The notes: generated from the letters alone by a model not told the origin. A stretch of 64,000 nucleotides of DNA from Sciurus carolinensis (GCF_902686445.1 NC_062224.1:47181156-47245155); one strand, 5' to 3'. Shown: positions 11,085-22,159, counted from the first letter of the stretch. Numbers and translations: made by a program.

Positions 11085-11215
11085 ATAACAAACCTAAGAA
11101 GTGGGGGCTATTATCCCATGATGGGACATGAGACATCAGGTAATGTGGCAGGGTCCCTCAGTTAGTGCATATGAATCAGAATGGACCCTAGCAGCCTGGC
11201 TATAGGCCCACACTT
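11085..11215 (-). repeat. MIR SINE remnant
   Basis: The plus strand reads TAAGAAGTGGGGGCTATTATCC, a diverged middle and then AGCAGCCTGGC, matching the reverse of the MIR core and 5' end. Old and noncoding. Confidence 0.5.
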
Positions 11216-12044
11216 TTCCCTGCTCCTGATCAGATCAAGAATTGAAAGGAATGTGTTTCTATGTGGGAAAAAAAAAAAAGCCATCAAATGTCAGAAGTTA
11301 CTTGACACTTGATGTTTCAATGACAGTCAAAAAGTTTGAGGATCTGCAAGAAACTTGATTTTCACAGAAATGTCACCTATGACAAAACTCATTCTTTGTG
11401 CAATTGTGATTTCTCTTCATAGTTTGGGGATCTGTGGGTCTTACAATTGTATTACTCAGGAATGGCAAAGGTCTATGTATTACTGCTAGTGAAACAACAT
11501 ATTTAAATTTAATGCTGTCTCCAAGGACAGCCTCCCCTTACCAGGCAAGGGTTTAATTTCTTCTGACGTATTTGAAAAATCCCACTGAAAAATTTGACCA
11601 ATATGTACTTGTTACAGGAATGTGAAACTCATGGGGGGCAGGTATTGAAAACTTGCTGTAATGAGCAAATAGTTTATTTATCCACAGAAAAAGAACTTGG
11701 TAAACTTTGGAGTTCAGCCCTTCTGTTTTGTCAACTCCTTTTTCTCAGAAAGTGTCTCTAAATACCTGTATCATTAAGGATTTCCTGTTTCTGAAAAGGG
11801 TGTTTGCAATTCCTGATGAGTTTCATAGTTCAGGTTTGTTGGGGGAGTGATTCTACTTGATTCCCAGACTGGCCCTTCTAATATAAATTAGCGGTGTTGT
11901 TTGTACTGTTATTTCGTGCTTTCTAAATAGCAGATAATCTGATATTTTACTGTCAGAGGTATGTGATTCTTTCTAACAGAAGAGAAAGCTAAAGCAGAGA
12001 GGAATTATAAACTTGTCCAGGATCAGCAAATAGAAAATGATGGC
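11216..12044. other. Unique DNA, no feature recognised
   Basis: Nothing recognisable beyond a 12-A run near 11267. There is no reading frame of interest. Confidence 0.4.
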
Positions 12045-12407
12045 TGTTACAGATCTGGAATGTCCCCCCGAAGCCTGTGTTGGTCCCCAGCTTGGAGTTC
12101 TTGTTAAGTGATGGAACCTTTAGGAGGTGGGATCTAGTGGAGGTCTTCAGGTCACTGGGGGCATGTCCTTGAAGAGGATGGTGGCATCCCAGCTCCTTCT
12201 TCTTTCTCTTGCTTCGGGGCTAGGAGGTGAGAGAATGCTCCACCGTGTGTTCTCAACACCATGTGCTATCTCACCACAGGCCTAAAAGTAACGGGAAAAT
12301 CTCATTATGGGCGGGACTTTCAAAACCGTAAGCCAAAATTAACTTTTTCTCCTTATCAGTTGATCCTCGCAGGCATTTGTCATGGTGATGGAAGGCTGAC
12401 CCACACA
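12045..12407 (+). mobile_element. Solo MaLR-type LTR
   Basis: A 363-bp element starts TGTTACAGATCTGGAATGTC and ends AGGCTGACCCACACA. GATGGAACCTTTAGGAGGTG and CACTGGGGGCATGTCCTTGA place it with the MaLR LTRs. It has the orientation and nearly the length of the element at 8031, but the 3.6 kb between them has no retroviral genes, so two separate solo LTRs are more likely than one provirus. Overlapping frames of 65 and 91 codons inside it are incidental. Confidence 0.8.
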
Positions 12408-12599
12408 GTGAGGCTGGGATGTTCAGGTAGGCAGCTTGACTCCAGAACCCGCTCTTAACAACCAGTTCACCAGCCCATTCTAAGGGGGTAATGAGCTCTG
12501 ATTTGGGGCACAGATGATCATTGGCAAACAGTAGCTGATGACCCACAGCATGACCAACACTGTATGGGGCAAAAAAGTCAGGATGTCTGTTAACACAGT

Positions 12600-12795
12600 G
12601 ACACCTTTTTGAACACCCACTGTGTGCCAGGCTCTTTTCTTACGTTGCAGTAATCAAATGGAGGTAGATATTCTTAGCCTCACTTTTCAGACCAGTAACT
12701 GAAACTCATAGAGTTTGAGTAGCTTGTCTGTGGTCACACAGCTGGTTACTAGTGAATTTAGGTTGCAAACACAGCTGTTACTGACTCCCAGACAT
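12600..12795 (-). repeat. MIR SINE
   Basis: The plus strand shows CACCCACTGTGTGCCAGGCT, then TAACTGAAACTCATAGAGTT and GTGGTCACACAGCTGGTTAC. Together these are the reverse of a nearly complete MIR. Confidence 0.8.
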
Positions 12796-14450
12796 CAGGT
12801 TCTTTCCATTGTGATGTGCTATTAATTTATAGGAGATGACAGAGGTGGATAAGTCTGGAACTTTCCTGGAGTTTCCCCTCCCACCTTCAAGGACTATCAG
12901 AATACCACTCTAAGAGGTCATTTGAAACTCACAGAATTTCTGTTAAAAATACAAAACTTTTGTACAGTATTTACCTCTTCCATATATTTAGTATTGATGG
13001 CTTCTGTCTACTTTTCTAGACTGTTTAAGTAGAATATCCAGACATGTTGGTTTGACATTTCTCAGTGTAGTTTGGGTGGTAAGCTTGCTGTGATAGATTT
13101 CTTGTGTTAGGGCTCCTCATAACATGTCAGTTTGGGGTCTCCTGCTGGTCTGTGTGCTCAGCACTGGGAAGTGTAGACAACATGGAGTTGAAAGACCATA
13201 CTGAGTTTCCATGTGAACCTCCAGGTCAAGATGAAGAGATAGGACACCTTCAGTCTGGGAGATCCTTGGCCAAGTAATTTACACAAAGAGGACAATAAAG
13301 CAAACACAGAATAAAAAATTTTAAATGATCATCACTGTAAAAGATAAACAGAACAGAATGTAATTGATGAAGGTTTCTTCTTTCCTTTGATCAGGGTTGT
13401 TCTTTCCAGAGAAAATTGCTTTTGACAGTTCCTTCAGCAGGCTTCCAGAAAGTTAAAGGCAAAGTGGATTAAAAATCCTATTTCTTTGATTTAGGAGAAA
13501 ATTTCTTTACACAAAGGTAAGAATATCTTTTCTGACAAGGACAGAAAACCATTCATGCACGTCCTTCCAATGGACTATCTAGAATGAATTTGTTGTGTGA
13601 TTGCAATCTTTTCTCTCCCCTTGTTAGTTCTTAACATTGATATCTTTGATATTGAATTTGTTTCTGTATTTTCCTAGGCATGGAGAGAGTGTTAAAATCT
13701 CTACCTTTGGTGATACTTGGGTATTTGTGTGGTCGAGGGAAAAATTGAGTATTCTGTCAAAGAGTAACCATATCTGAATTGGGATTATGTCCTGTTCATA
13801 GGACTGAGAAAAGTTAACTAGGATTTAATACCAAGTATTCTCTGAACTGTCAAATATCAAATACATTTAAATGGGGTCGATGCAAAATGGTTACTGTGTA
13901 TAAATGGAAACAGTGGTTTTTAATAATTGGCCATGGGTTCTTGTGTTTCTGTACATCTTGCTTACACAAGTGCTAATTGCCTTTATTTTGGATTTTGTAC
14001 TCAAGGATGTTTATATAACAAAAAGTTTTGGAAAAATTGAGAAAGTGTTCCTTTCTGGAGGAAAGGGCAGATTTGTTTATTGTCCACTATAATAAAGACA
14101 AAGTTTATTTTTCTGGGGGCAAGATCAAGCAGATTTACTGTTCATTATAAGGGACTTGAGTTCCCTAAACTCAATGTTCCTCTCCTGTAACACAACCCGT
14201 GTGTGCCCAAGCATCACCTGGCCCTCTTTGACCCCTTGGGAATGCTCAAAGGCTGACACTATGGCTACTGTGAGTGGTAAAGTCTTTTGACTCTGACCTA
14301 GGAGACTCAGGTCTCCTGTCAGTATCCATAAAATTGTGTCATGTTAAAATTGTTAGTTTGCAAACAGGAAATGTAAGACCCTTCAGCGTTTTGACTATGG
14401 TAGCTAGAAGAAAAAGAAATATCAGTGACTCAGTGATTTTGTGATTAAAG
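12796..14450. other. Unique DNA upstream of the RPL29 pseudogene
   Basis: No repeat or gene was recognised in about 1.6 kb. The only frames are short; the 62-codon frame at 13904 is hydrophobic by AT-rich composition and has no family resemblance. Confidence 0.4.
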
Positions 14451-14461
14451 TTCTGTATTCT

Positions 14462-15123
14462 GCTCTTCCGGTCTCAACCTCTCCAGGAGCAGTGGCTTAC
14501 CGTGCAGACACAACCTAGTCCAAGAAACACACCACGCACAACCAATCCTGAAAATGACACAGAAGTGGCATCAGGAAACCCCAACCACAAAGATATGAAT
14601 CTCTTAAGGGGGTAGGCCCCAAGTTCCTGAGAAACATGCATTTCGCCAAGAAGCACAACAAGAAGGGCCTGAAAAAGATGCAGGCAATCAATGCCAAGGC
14701 CATGAGTGCTCATGCTGAGGCTGTCAAGGCCCTGGTAAAGCCTAAGGAGGTTGAGTCCAAGATGCCAAAGGGTGCCAGCCTCAAGCTTGATCGCCTTGCC
14801 TTGCTTGTCCATCCCAAGCACGGGAAGTGTGCTCGTGCCCACATGACCAGTGAGCGCAGGCTCTGCCAGTCAAAGGCCAAAACCCAAGCCAAGACCCAGG
14901 CTGCAACTCCAGCTCCAGTATCGGCTCTGGCTCCCACTCCCAAGAGTGCCCAGGTCCCTGCCTCTGTAGTAAAAACCTCGGTGAACGTGAGAACAGAAGG
15001 ACTGGTGTGACCCCTGAGCCCCTTTATGGGGACTGGTGTCCTCCTGTGCTGTTTGTAGAAATAAATCCACAAGCAGGAAAAATAAGTAAATAAGTAAATA
15101 AGTAAATGAATAAACAAATAAAA
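14462..15123 (+). pseudogene. Processed RPL29 pseudogene (60S ribosomal protein eL29)
   Basis: This is an intronless copy of the mRNA for ribosomal protein L29, a small basic protein of the large ribosomal subunit. The frame can be followed from 14510 to the stop at 15008-15010 with no frameshift up to the internal Met at 14636. The start codon is ACA (14510-14512), Lys3 is TAG (14516-14518), and two further TGA stops occur at 14549 and 14555 (expected Arg and Trp). From 14636 the frame stays open for 124 codons and contains the recognisable [15 protein letters not shown] and [11 protein letters not shown] segments, then an Ala/Lys/Gln-rich tail that has diverged and runs slightly longer than the usual protein. 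AATAAA lies at 15060-15065, followed by a TAAA-rich decayed poly(A) tail to about 15123. Flanking TTCTGTATTCT (14451-14461) and TTTTGTATTCT (15124-15134) form a probable 11-bp target duplication. It is L1-mediated retroposition and very unlikely to make functional protein. Confidence 0.95.
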
Positions 15124-15134
15124 TTTTGTATTCT

Positions 15135-16244
15135 TCAAATAACTAAGAAGTCCATGTCACAGGGATAAATGTTCAATTAATAAAATTACAACCTTCAAAA
15201 ATTAGGATTACCTATAAAACTGAGAAATACAAGCACAATTACTAGAAGACCTGACTTTTCAATTGCAATTTTGTCAAGGTGCCTTGGTTGAGCCCACCTG
15301 AGGGGATAGAAGGTTTCAGATTCCTGGAAATCACTAAGACTGCAGGGGAGCGGTGCCTATAGGGAAGATATAACCAGAAATAGAAGCCAGGCAATTATCA
15401 TAGTATGTGAAATTCAAAGCAAACTAAGGTAAATGACTAATAGACAGATATATGATTCATAAACACATGTCACATATAAAATTGTGCTCTTGAAAAAAAA
15501 TTGAAGATTCCAGAAGTGTCTTGTTTAAGGGGTTATATCTATTCCTATTTGTAGTATTAGCAGTTAAAAATGAGAAATTAAGAAATATTTATTAACTTAC
15601 TAAAAATAATATCAACGTAAATAAGTTTATGATAATAATGCTGCTCCAAAACAAAAAAGTTACCATAGAAAGTGGCATTATCTTATGATTTTGAAAATCT
15701 CTTTAATGATTGGCTTTGTAGAAGATAGCTGGAGTCTCAACTCTGCTTTTTCCTTCAACCACTTGTGAATCATATGGCAAGTAATCTCTGCGGGGAAAAT
15801 ACTAAGAATTGAGACTGAGAATAAAAGGGACCAAGAATATAATCATATTTTCATGAGAATAGCTTTGACCTTGTAGACCTCCTGAAGAGATCCTGAGACT
15901 CCCTGGGTCACGCTTTGAAACTCAAAATGAAGCAAGTATGCTGAATTGAAAACACAATCCATGAATTTTGCAAACAGTGTCATATTGATTTTATGGTAGA
16001 AATATAAGAAGTTCAATTTTTGAAATTCCTAATAGAAGTTTCAGAAAGAGTCCATGAATTCTTTTTCCTTTTGATTGTTAGAAAATCAATAAATTTTCAG
16101 CAGAGAGGCCATCATATACTTGGGGAATGATTGAGTCTCATACTTGAGAGAATTTTATTTTAGATTCCAGGAATGTGATATTTTGATTACATTTTCAAGT
16201 AATTTTCTCCTTTAGGGCTCAGGGATTGAAGCCTCATTTAGCAT
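15135..16244. other. AT-rich unique DNA
   Basis: About 1.1 kb downstream of the pseudogene with no gene, RNA or repeat that I can name. Short poly(A)-like runs occur near 15494. Confidence 0.4.
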
Positions 16245-16480
16245 ATATGGGAAAAAGCACTGACTTTTGGAACCAAAGCAACCAGAGTTTAAATACAAGC
16301 ATGTAATAGTTGGTCAGCTCTAGGCAGATTACTCAGCTGCTTGGTGTCATCATTTGCCTACTTCATTTGTATGATGGGAGTAGTGATGATTCCCAGACTT
16401 GTTATAAGGATTCTGTTTATATGTCCAAAAGTCTTGGTCTGATGCCTGGCATCCAGGAAGTCACAAGAGAGAATTTCCAG
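16245..16480 (+). repeat. MIR SINE
   Basis: AAAGCACTGACTTTTGGAAC, CAGCTCTAGGCAGATTACTC and TGTATGATGGGAGTAGTGAT follow MIR order from the tRNA-like head through the core. The end has a CTGATGCCTGGCATCCAGG segment. Confidence 0.65.
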
Positions 16481-16607
16481 TCTGTCTTCATCAAGGGTTA
16501 AGGGGACCTTGGCAGTCATCATGATGTGCATCTGCTTCTACCAGGACATAGCCAACAGCAGAAATTGTCTATTTCTCCAGGAAGCAATTCCATTTCAGAA
16601 AGTCCTG

Positions 16608-16992
16608 TGTGTCAGTTGGCTTTCCATCACTATAACAAATGCCTGAGATAATCAACTTATAAAAATAAAAGGTTAATTTTGTCTCATAGTTTTTGGAGGT
16701 TTCAGTTCATGATCGATTGGTCCAATTGCTCCAGGCCTGTGACAAGGCTAGACATGATATCAGGGAGCACATGGTAGAGCAAAACTGCTCATCTCATGGT
16801 CAGGGAGCAAAAGAGAGAAAGAGAGAGGGAGACTTGGGTTCCATAATCACCTTCAAGGGCATTCTCCCAGTGACCCAAAGATCTTCCACCTGACCTTACC
16901 TCAAAGTTTCTACAACCTCTCTAAAGCCTATTCCTGAGGAACACAACTCCAAAACATGGGTCTTTGGGGGACAGTTAAGATCCAAACTGGAA
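16608..16992 (-). mobile_element. MaLR-type LTR
   Basis: The left edge GTGTCAGTTGGCTTTCCATC and the right edge GGACAGTTAAGATCCAAACT are the reversed 3' and 5' ends of the same LTR group as at 8031 and 12045. The interior includes a purine-rich patch (GAGAGAAAGAGAGAGGGAGA). Confidence 0.75.
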
Positions 16993-17400
16993 AGTCTAAT
17001 TACTAGAACATTTAGAGAGAAAGTCTCCCTCTATCTTTTCCCATTGGTCCCTGCTATCTCCTCTGAGTACAGTCCAACTCTCCTTCCCATGACAACTCTT
17101 CAAATATTTGAACAACTCCACCAACTCTGGACTAAATCATGTCACAGTCTTCAAGAGTTTTTGCATGACATTTTGAGCACTGCTCATTCTCCTTTGGACA
17201 CAAAGAGGGTCAAGTTCTGGATGTTAGAGGACCATTTGAAGCCCAACCACAAAACAGATTTATTTTTGCTTTCCATTCCCCCCTTTTGGTGTGTGTGGGG
17301 GTTAGTTTACTATACCTGACTGTACGTGTCATCCTTGTGTGGCACCGTTGCCATTTAAATGCGCTTGTTTGCTTGTTACTTTAATCTATGCATATCAATC
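16993..17400. other. Unique DNA, possible decayed LINE
   Basis: CCAACTCTGGACTAAATCATG and the adjoining sequence have the look of an old LINE 3' end, but the similarity is too weak to name. Confidence 0.3.
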
Positions 17401-17409
17401 ATCATTTCT

Positions 17410-18160
17410 GCCTGTTGCCAGCTGGGTAAACAGCTCTGGGCAGAAAGCAATACTCTTGTCAATTTTTAGCAATTCTGTATTTCTCCATTTATCAACATTA
17501 CATAGGATACCATGACATTGACTTCCAGGATTAGCCTGATGAATCAGATGATCCCTGCCGCCTTAAGAAGTGCCAATGTTCTTCTGTAAACCTGGTGAGT
17601 TTCTTACTTCCCCCTGGTAAGCCCTTAGTGTCACCGTAAGCCTTGGCCTTTGACCCAGATTGCAGTAAAAATGCTGACATTTCCCAGGTGCAGTCTTTTC
17701 AAAGTCTTTAGACATTGTAGTGTCTAAGAGGTCAGAAAGATCATTAGTCAGCCCTAGCACATTCCCATTTCTGACCCAGAAAGCTATGGCCACTTCCCCT
17801 TTTAAAGTTCTTCCCTTTTGCATTTTCAAATTATGTACTTGAGATAACACATAGATAATTTCAGGTGCAACAACTTTTTCTCCAACTCTAAAAACTCCCA
17901 GGAGTTTTGCTAGTGACTCCACTGTCTTTTTGCTCTTCCAGATGGAAGTCAAAATGAAACTCTTGGTCGTCCCTTTGGGTATCTTTCCATGAGGGCTTGG
18001 GAAAATACATTACATCATAAAGCTCTTCTGTGGGGGTTTGGAACAAGGTCACACGGTTCCTTATGAAGCTTCAACAGATTTGCACTTCTTTCTGAATTTG
18101 TTGCCCCTTCTGTATGGGCAGGAAGTGGGGCGTACTGGCTGCTGGAACCAGATGTAAATG
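17410..18160 (-). pseudogene. Unidentified coding-like relic, possible processed pseudogene
   Basis: On the minus strand two successive reading frames look protein-like. The upstream frame (about 18160 down to 17890) includes LFQTPTEELYDVMYFPKPSW and QEFHFDFHLEEQ, and is broken by a TGA at 18073-18071. It appears to switch by one base, near an A-rich AGCAAAAAGACAG, into the frame covering 17952-17563. That second frame includes GEKVVAPEIIYVLSQVHNLK and GEVAIAFWVRNGNVLGLTND, then hits TAA and stays open for about 50 more codons (including NVDKWRNTELLKI) to about 17400. No intron-like gap is seen. I do not recognise the parent protein and assign no function. No poly(A) tail or target duplication was found, so it could be a retrocopy, a decayed exon, or chance. 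Confidence 0.4.
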
Positions 18161-18640
18161 ATCATGGAAGGAACAAACCTGTCTTTGCCAGCAGGGGTGT
18201 TTGGAAACACACCTGTCTCTTTAATATTCATTCTCTGGGAGGACTTCCTAACTGGCCCTTTCTGGTTGTGGAAGTGAGATCACCAAATCAAGTGTTCTTT
18301 TTCTCTCCAGGCCTGTGGTAGAAGACCAAATAAGCTCCTGGGATAGGCAGAAGCAGTGGTTCCTCATATGCCCGCTCAAGAAGTCCAGCAGGGAGCTTGG
18401 GAGGGACAGCCAGGGTGTTGTCAGCTGGAACTTATATCTCAGATGCCCTTGGACCTCAGATGGAAACAAGACTGAACTTGGGCAATGAGATGCTTCACTA
18501 TTGAGTCAGCCCAGGACACACCCTGGTGAGATACAGAAGTTCATGTCACCACTGGGAGTCTACTGGATGGTGGCATCCTCATTCTGGGACAAGGAGCTAA
18601 TCCTTGAAGAGTACTGAAGCATCCCTACAGCATTTGTGGT
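18161..18640. other. Unique DNA, no feature recognised
   Basis: A 73-codon minus-strand frame (18248-18469) has no family resemblance. Base composition is balanced and there is no repeat signature. Confidence 0.35.
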
Positions 18641-19010
18641 TTGAAAATACATGCCTTTGTTTTCCTTTCTAAAAAACAATGCACATTTATACTAAAAATT
18701 TTGGAAAGTTCTAAAATGCAAGAAGAATAGAAATGACACCCAATTCAGATATAACTTCTGTTAATTTGATAGCTCTTTTCAATAATTTTTGTATGCATAT
18801 GTACTTATAAATGATAATATCAAAACATTGTCATAATGAGAATAGCATCCTAATCTTGGTTCATTAATAATTATGTACCAATATTGGTTCATTAATTGTA
18901 AAAAATGTACCACACTAATGTAAGAAGTTTATAGTTATAGGTGTAGGGTCTATGGGACATCTCTGTACAATCTTCTAAGTCTGTTTCAAGAACTAAAATT
19001 TATCTTTAAA
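18641..19010. repeat. Old interspersed repeat plus imperfect tandem
   Basis: The 18641-18800 part resembles a decayed mammalian interspersed repeat of unknown class. TTGGTTCATTAAT occurs twice (about 18857 and 18894), each followed some 15 bp later by ATGTACCA, giving an imperfect tandem with a unit of about 37 bp. Confidence 0.4.
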
Positions 19011-19022
19011 AATCTATTAAAA

Positions 19023-19211
19023 TGGCTGGGCATGGTGGCAGATACATACCTATATCTCAGTGGGTCTTAGGGAGGCAGAGGCAGGAGGATATCAAGTTTG
19101 AGGCCAGCCTCAGCAATTTAGTGAGGTCGTAAGCAACTTAACGAGACCTGTCTCAAAATAGGAAAATAAAAAGGACTGCTCACCTCTGGATTCAATCCCC
19201 CATACAAAAAC
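19023..19211 (+). mobile_element. Composite B1/ID-like SINE with target duplications
   Basis: The B1-like arm begins GGCTGGGCATGGTGGC, contains GAGGCAGAGGCAGGAGGA and AGGCCAGCCTCAGCAA, and is followed by an A-rich linker and a shortened ID arm (GATTCAATCCCCC). AATCTATTAAAA (19011-19022) and AATCTACTAAAA (19212-19223) are a 12-bp target duplication with one mismatch. Confidence 0.9.
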
Positions 19212-19223
19212 AATCTACTAAAA

Positions 19224-20339
19224 TTGATAAAATAGAATATAATTACAATGCAGCCTAATATGTTAGATCTTATTGGAACAGACATGACCTGAATTTGTAG
19301 TCATTAATATTATATTGTTATTACATATACATATATTTTACTTTATATGTTTACCTATTTTAGTTTATGTATCATAAAATATATACATATTTTAATATAT
19401 ATTAATAAATGAGAAATTTATTCATTTATCAGAAATGATGAGTACAGAGATACAAAGGGAGCATAGTCTTTGTCTTCACATAGCTGATGGATCCATGGGG
19501 GAATCAGGAAATAAATAAGTAGACAACCAAGTACTTAATTACAAAATACTGAGTGCTGTGAAGGAGCATGTTGCCATAACAGACAATAACAGTGGGGTGA
19601 ACTGCCTTTAGGGGTGATAGGAATAAGGGATATTGGGGAAATGGCTGAATCTAGATCAGGGGAAGGGAATCCACAGATGAGCCTGAACTTTCGTCCTAGC
19701 AGAAGAAAAGACACTGCCAAAACCAAGATGCCATTTCAAAAAGACTTAGGAGTGAATTTGAAGTGGTTGCCTTTGGCCCAATACAAGACAATTTGAGCAT
19801 CAATAAAAATAATGGTTACAGTGCATTGAGATATATCAACTATATTTAAATTGACAAGTTCATAATTGCTCTAGAAAAACCCTCATTAATCACAGTTGGA
19901 AGATGCTAGGGAATGAACTCATTTTAGAAATCAATAAAGGGAAAAACAAATATTTATCTTGTGCCTCTTTTTCACAAAGCAGTCCTCGTAGTTTTCCAGA
20001 AAGTGTAGTTTTCCAGAAGGGATGACATAATTAGAATACCATCACTATGCGAATATTTAGTGAACCGATGTAACAGGCAATGACAGTCAATGACTGTCAA
20101 CCTCACAAAAGAGAGACCTCCAGGCACTGTGCTATTCCCATTGGAGAATGTATGAAGTGTGCAGTATTGTCAAAAAAGCAAACTTGAATACCCTCAAAAT
20201 CTCATCAACACGTCTAAGTACCTGTTTACAAGAACCTCAGGAACAGAAGAACATGTTAAATAACATCAACAGGAGGCAATCAGCAAACTCTACACTCTGG
20301 GATAAAATGACTTTCTAGAGTCTGAGTATTCAGTGAGTT
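19224..20339. other. AT-rich and unique DNA
   Basis: An AT-rich block at 19300-19420 has alternating TATA steps. Sequence at 19430-19580 resembles a decayed L2/MIR end. No gene. A 9-1-9 inverted repeat lies at 20081-20099. Confidence 0.4.
20081..20099. repeat. Perfect short inverted repeat
   Basis: TGACAGTCA and its exact reverse complement TGACTGTCA are separated by a single A. The arms are too short to be a transposon end by themselves, and no partner site is visible. Confidence 0.6.
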
Positions 20340-20410
20340 CATTATATGCAAAGCAATTAAAACAGTGCAGGGCATTCAATAAATGTTAGCTACTATGATG
20401 GCCACTAGTT
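20340..20410 (+). repeat. MIR 3'-end remnant
   Basis: AACAGTGCAGGGCATTCAATAAATGTTAGC matches the 3' end of MIR. Only the terminal part is recognisable. Confidence 0.55.
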
Positions 20411-20821
20411 TCAGTATTATTAAAACTGAATTTAACACTGCAAGGAGAGTCTTCTTCTACCCTGAACTATAAGCAATGGATGCAGCCCAAGGATCATCAG
20501 TATCCAGGACCTCTGGGCTGCCGGGAGTGGAGCATGAGATCATTGCTTCTGCCAATAGTCCAGAAAGGTGCCAGGCTGTGGGTCCAGCAATTCTTGGCAA
20601 AGATACCATGCAGCCAACATGAATCTCTGTGAGTGGTCAGACTTCCCCAGTTCTTATTCTTAAGAAAGTGAAAATTAGGAAGGAAAAGACAATTTCATAA
20701 TGACTGGATAGACACTTGGAGTTCCTGAATTTTTATATTAAAAGAGATATATTCTTAATTTGTAGTCTATGTACTAGGCTATACATTACTTATATTCCAT
20801 TCTAAATATTTTAATACATTT
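20411..20821. other. Unique DNA
   Basis: No gene or repeat was recognised. Confidence 0.35.
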
Positions 20822-21074
20822 TAAAAGCTTATTTTGAGAATAGCCTTAAATTTATAGAAAAATCAAGATGATAGTACAGAGAATTTCCATATACCATGCA
20901 ACCAGTTTTCCCCATTATAAATACCACACATCAGTATAGTACAACTATTATGATTAATGGACTAATATTGATACATTCTTATTTACTGAAGTCTGCACTT
21001 TATTCAGATTCCCTTAGTTTTTACTTGATGTCTTTTTTCTGTTCCAGGATCCCACCTAGGAAACTACATTACAT
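20822..21074 (-). mobile_element. Ancient L1-type repeat, outer fragment (left)
   Basis: The plus strand phrases ATTTCCATATACCATGCAAC, TATTGATACATTCTTATTTA and GGATCCCACCTAGGAAACTA match an old mammalian L1-type 3' region in reverse. Similarity continues at 22160 after a 1.1-kb younger L1, so the two pieces were once contiguous. Confidence 0.6.
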
Positions 21075-21466
21075 TTTCTTATTTTTTAAAATTATTTTAT
21101 TTTAAATTTTTTTGTTTTTACAGATTGCATTTTGATTCATTGTACACAAATGGAGTACATCTTTTCATTTCTATGGTTGTACATAGTGTAGATTCATACC
21201 ATTCATGTAATCATACATGTACATAGGATAATGATGTCTGTCTCATTCCACCATTTTTCATACCCCACCCCTCTCATTTCCCTCTATGTAATCTAAAGTT
21301 CCTCCATTCTTCTCTCACCCCCCCCACCACACCACACCCATTATATATCATCATCTACTTTTCAGGGAAAACATTCAACCTTTGGTTTTTTGGGATTGGC
21401 TTATTTCACTTAGCATGATATTCTCCAATTCCATCCATTTATCTGCAAATGCCATAATATTATTCT

Positions 21467-21552
21467 TTTTTTTTTTTTTTGCGGTGCTGGGATGAACCCA
21501 GGACCTTGTGCTTGTAAGGCAAGCACTCTATCGACCGAGTTATCTCCCCAGC
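21467..21552 (-). mobile_element. ID-like SINE inserted in L1, perfect target duplications
   Basis: The plus strand carries a T-run, then GCGGTGCTGGGATGAACCCA and GACCGAGTTATCTCCCCAGC, a complete ID in reverse. CCATAATATTATTCT occurs identically at 21452-21466 and 21553-21567, a perfect 15-bp target-site duplication. The intact ends suggest a recent insertion. Confidence 0.95.
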
Positions 21553-21583
21553 CCATAATATTATTCTTTATGGCTGAATAATT

Positions 21584-21629
21584 TTCCATTGTGTATATAT
21601 ACCACATTCCATTGTGTATATATACCACA
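21584..21629. repeat. 23-bp perfect tandem duplication inside L1
   Basis: The unit TTCCATTGTGTATATATACC plus ACA occurs twice head to tail (21584-21606 and 21607-21629). The corresponding L1 at 62817 has one copy, so the duplication arose in this copy. Confidence 0.9.
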
Positions 21630-22159
21630 GTTTCTTTATCCATTCATCTGTTGAAGGGCATCTAGATTGGTTCCACAATCTAGCTATTGTGAATTGAACT
21701 GCTATAAATACTGATGTATGCTAATTTTAATCCTTTGGTTATAAATCGAGAAGTGGGATAACTGCGTCCAAAGGTGGGTCCATTCCAAGTTTTCTGAGGA
21801 TTTTCCACACTGCTTTCCAGAGTGACTGCACCAATTTGCAACTCCACCAGCAATGTAAAATGTGCCTTTTTCCCCACATCCACGCCAACATCCATTATTG
21901 TTTGTGTTCTTGATAATAGTCATTCTAATTGGGGTGAGATGAATTCTTAGAGTTGTTTTAATTTGCATTTCTCTAATTACTTGATATGTTGAAAACTTTT
22001 TCATATATCTATTAATCGCCTGTCTATCTTCTTCTGTAAAGTGTCTATCCAGTTCCTTGGCCCATTTATTAATTGGGTTCTTTGTATTTTTGGTGCAAAG
22101 TTTTGTAAGTTCTTTATAAATTTTTAGAGATAAGTGCTCTATCTGAAGTGTGTGTGGAA

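Larger units (their letters stand above)
21075..22159 (-). mobile_element. Sciurid L1 3' end with ORF2 C-terminal remnant
   Basis: In reverse order the plus strand shows the A-tail remnant (T-rich, about 21077-21120), the 3' UTR (GATTCATTGTACACAAATGG, then a C-rich run at about 21319-21329), and ORF2 sequence up to about 22150. The minus-strand frame ending at 21702 encodes ORF2-like [20 protein letters not shown] and [16 protein letters not shown]. It is 5'-truncated and lacks the endonuclease and reverse-transcriptase core. An ID SINE interrupts it at 21467-21552, and a 23-bp tandem duplication lies at 21584-21629. Confidence 0.9.

Noticed and set aside
8031..12407. A single provirus bounded by the two same-strand LTRs
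   Set aside because: The 3.6 kb between them contains a DNA transposon, MIR, ID and unique DNA but no retroviral genes.
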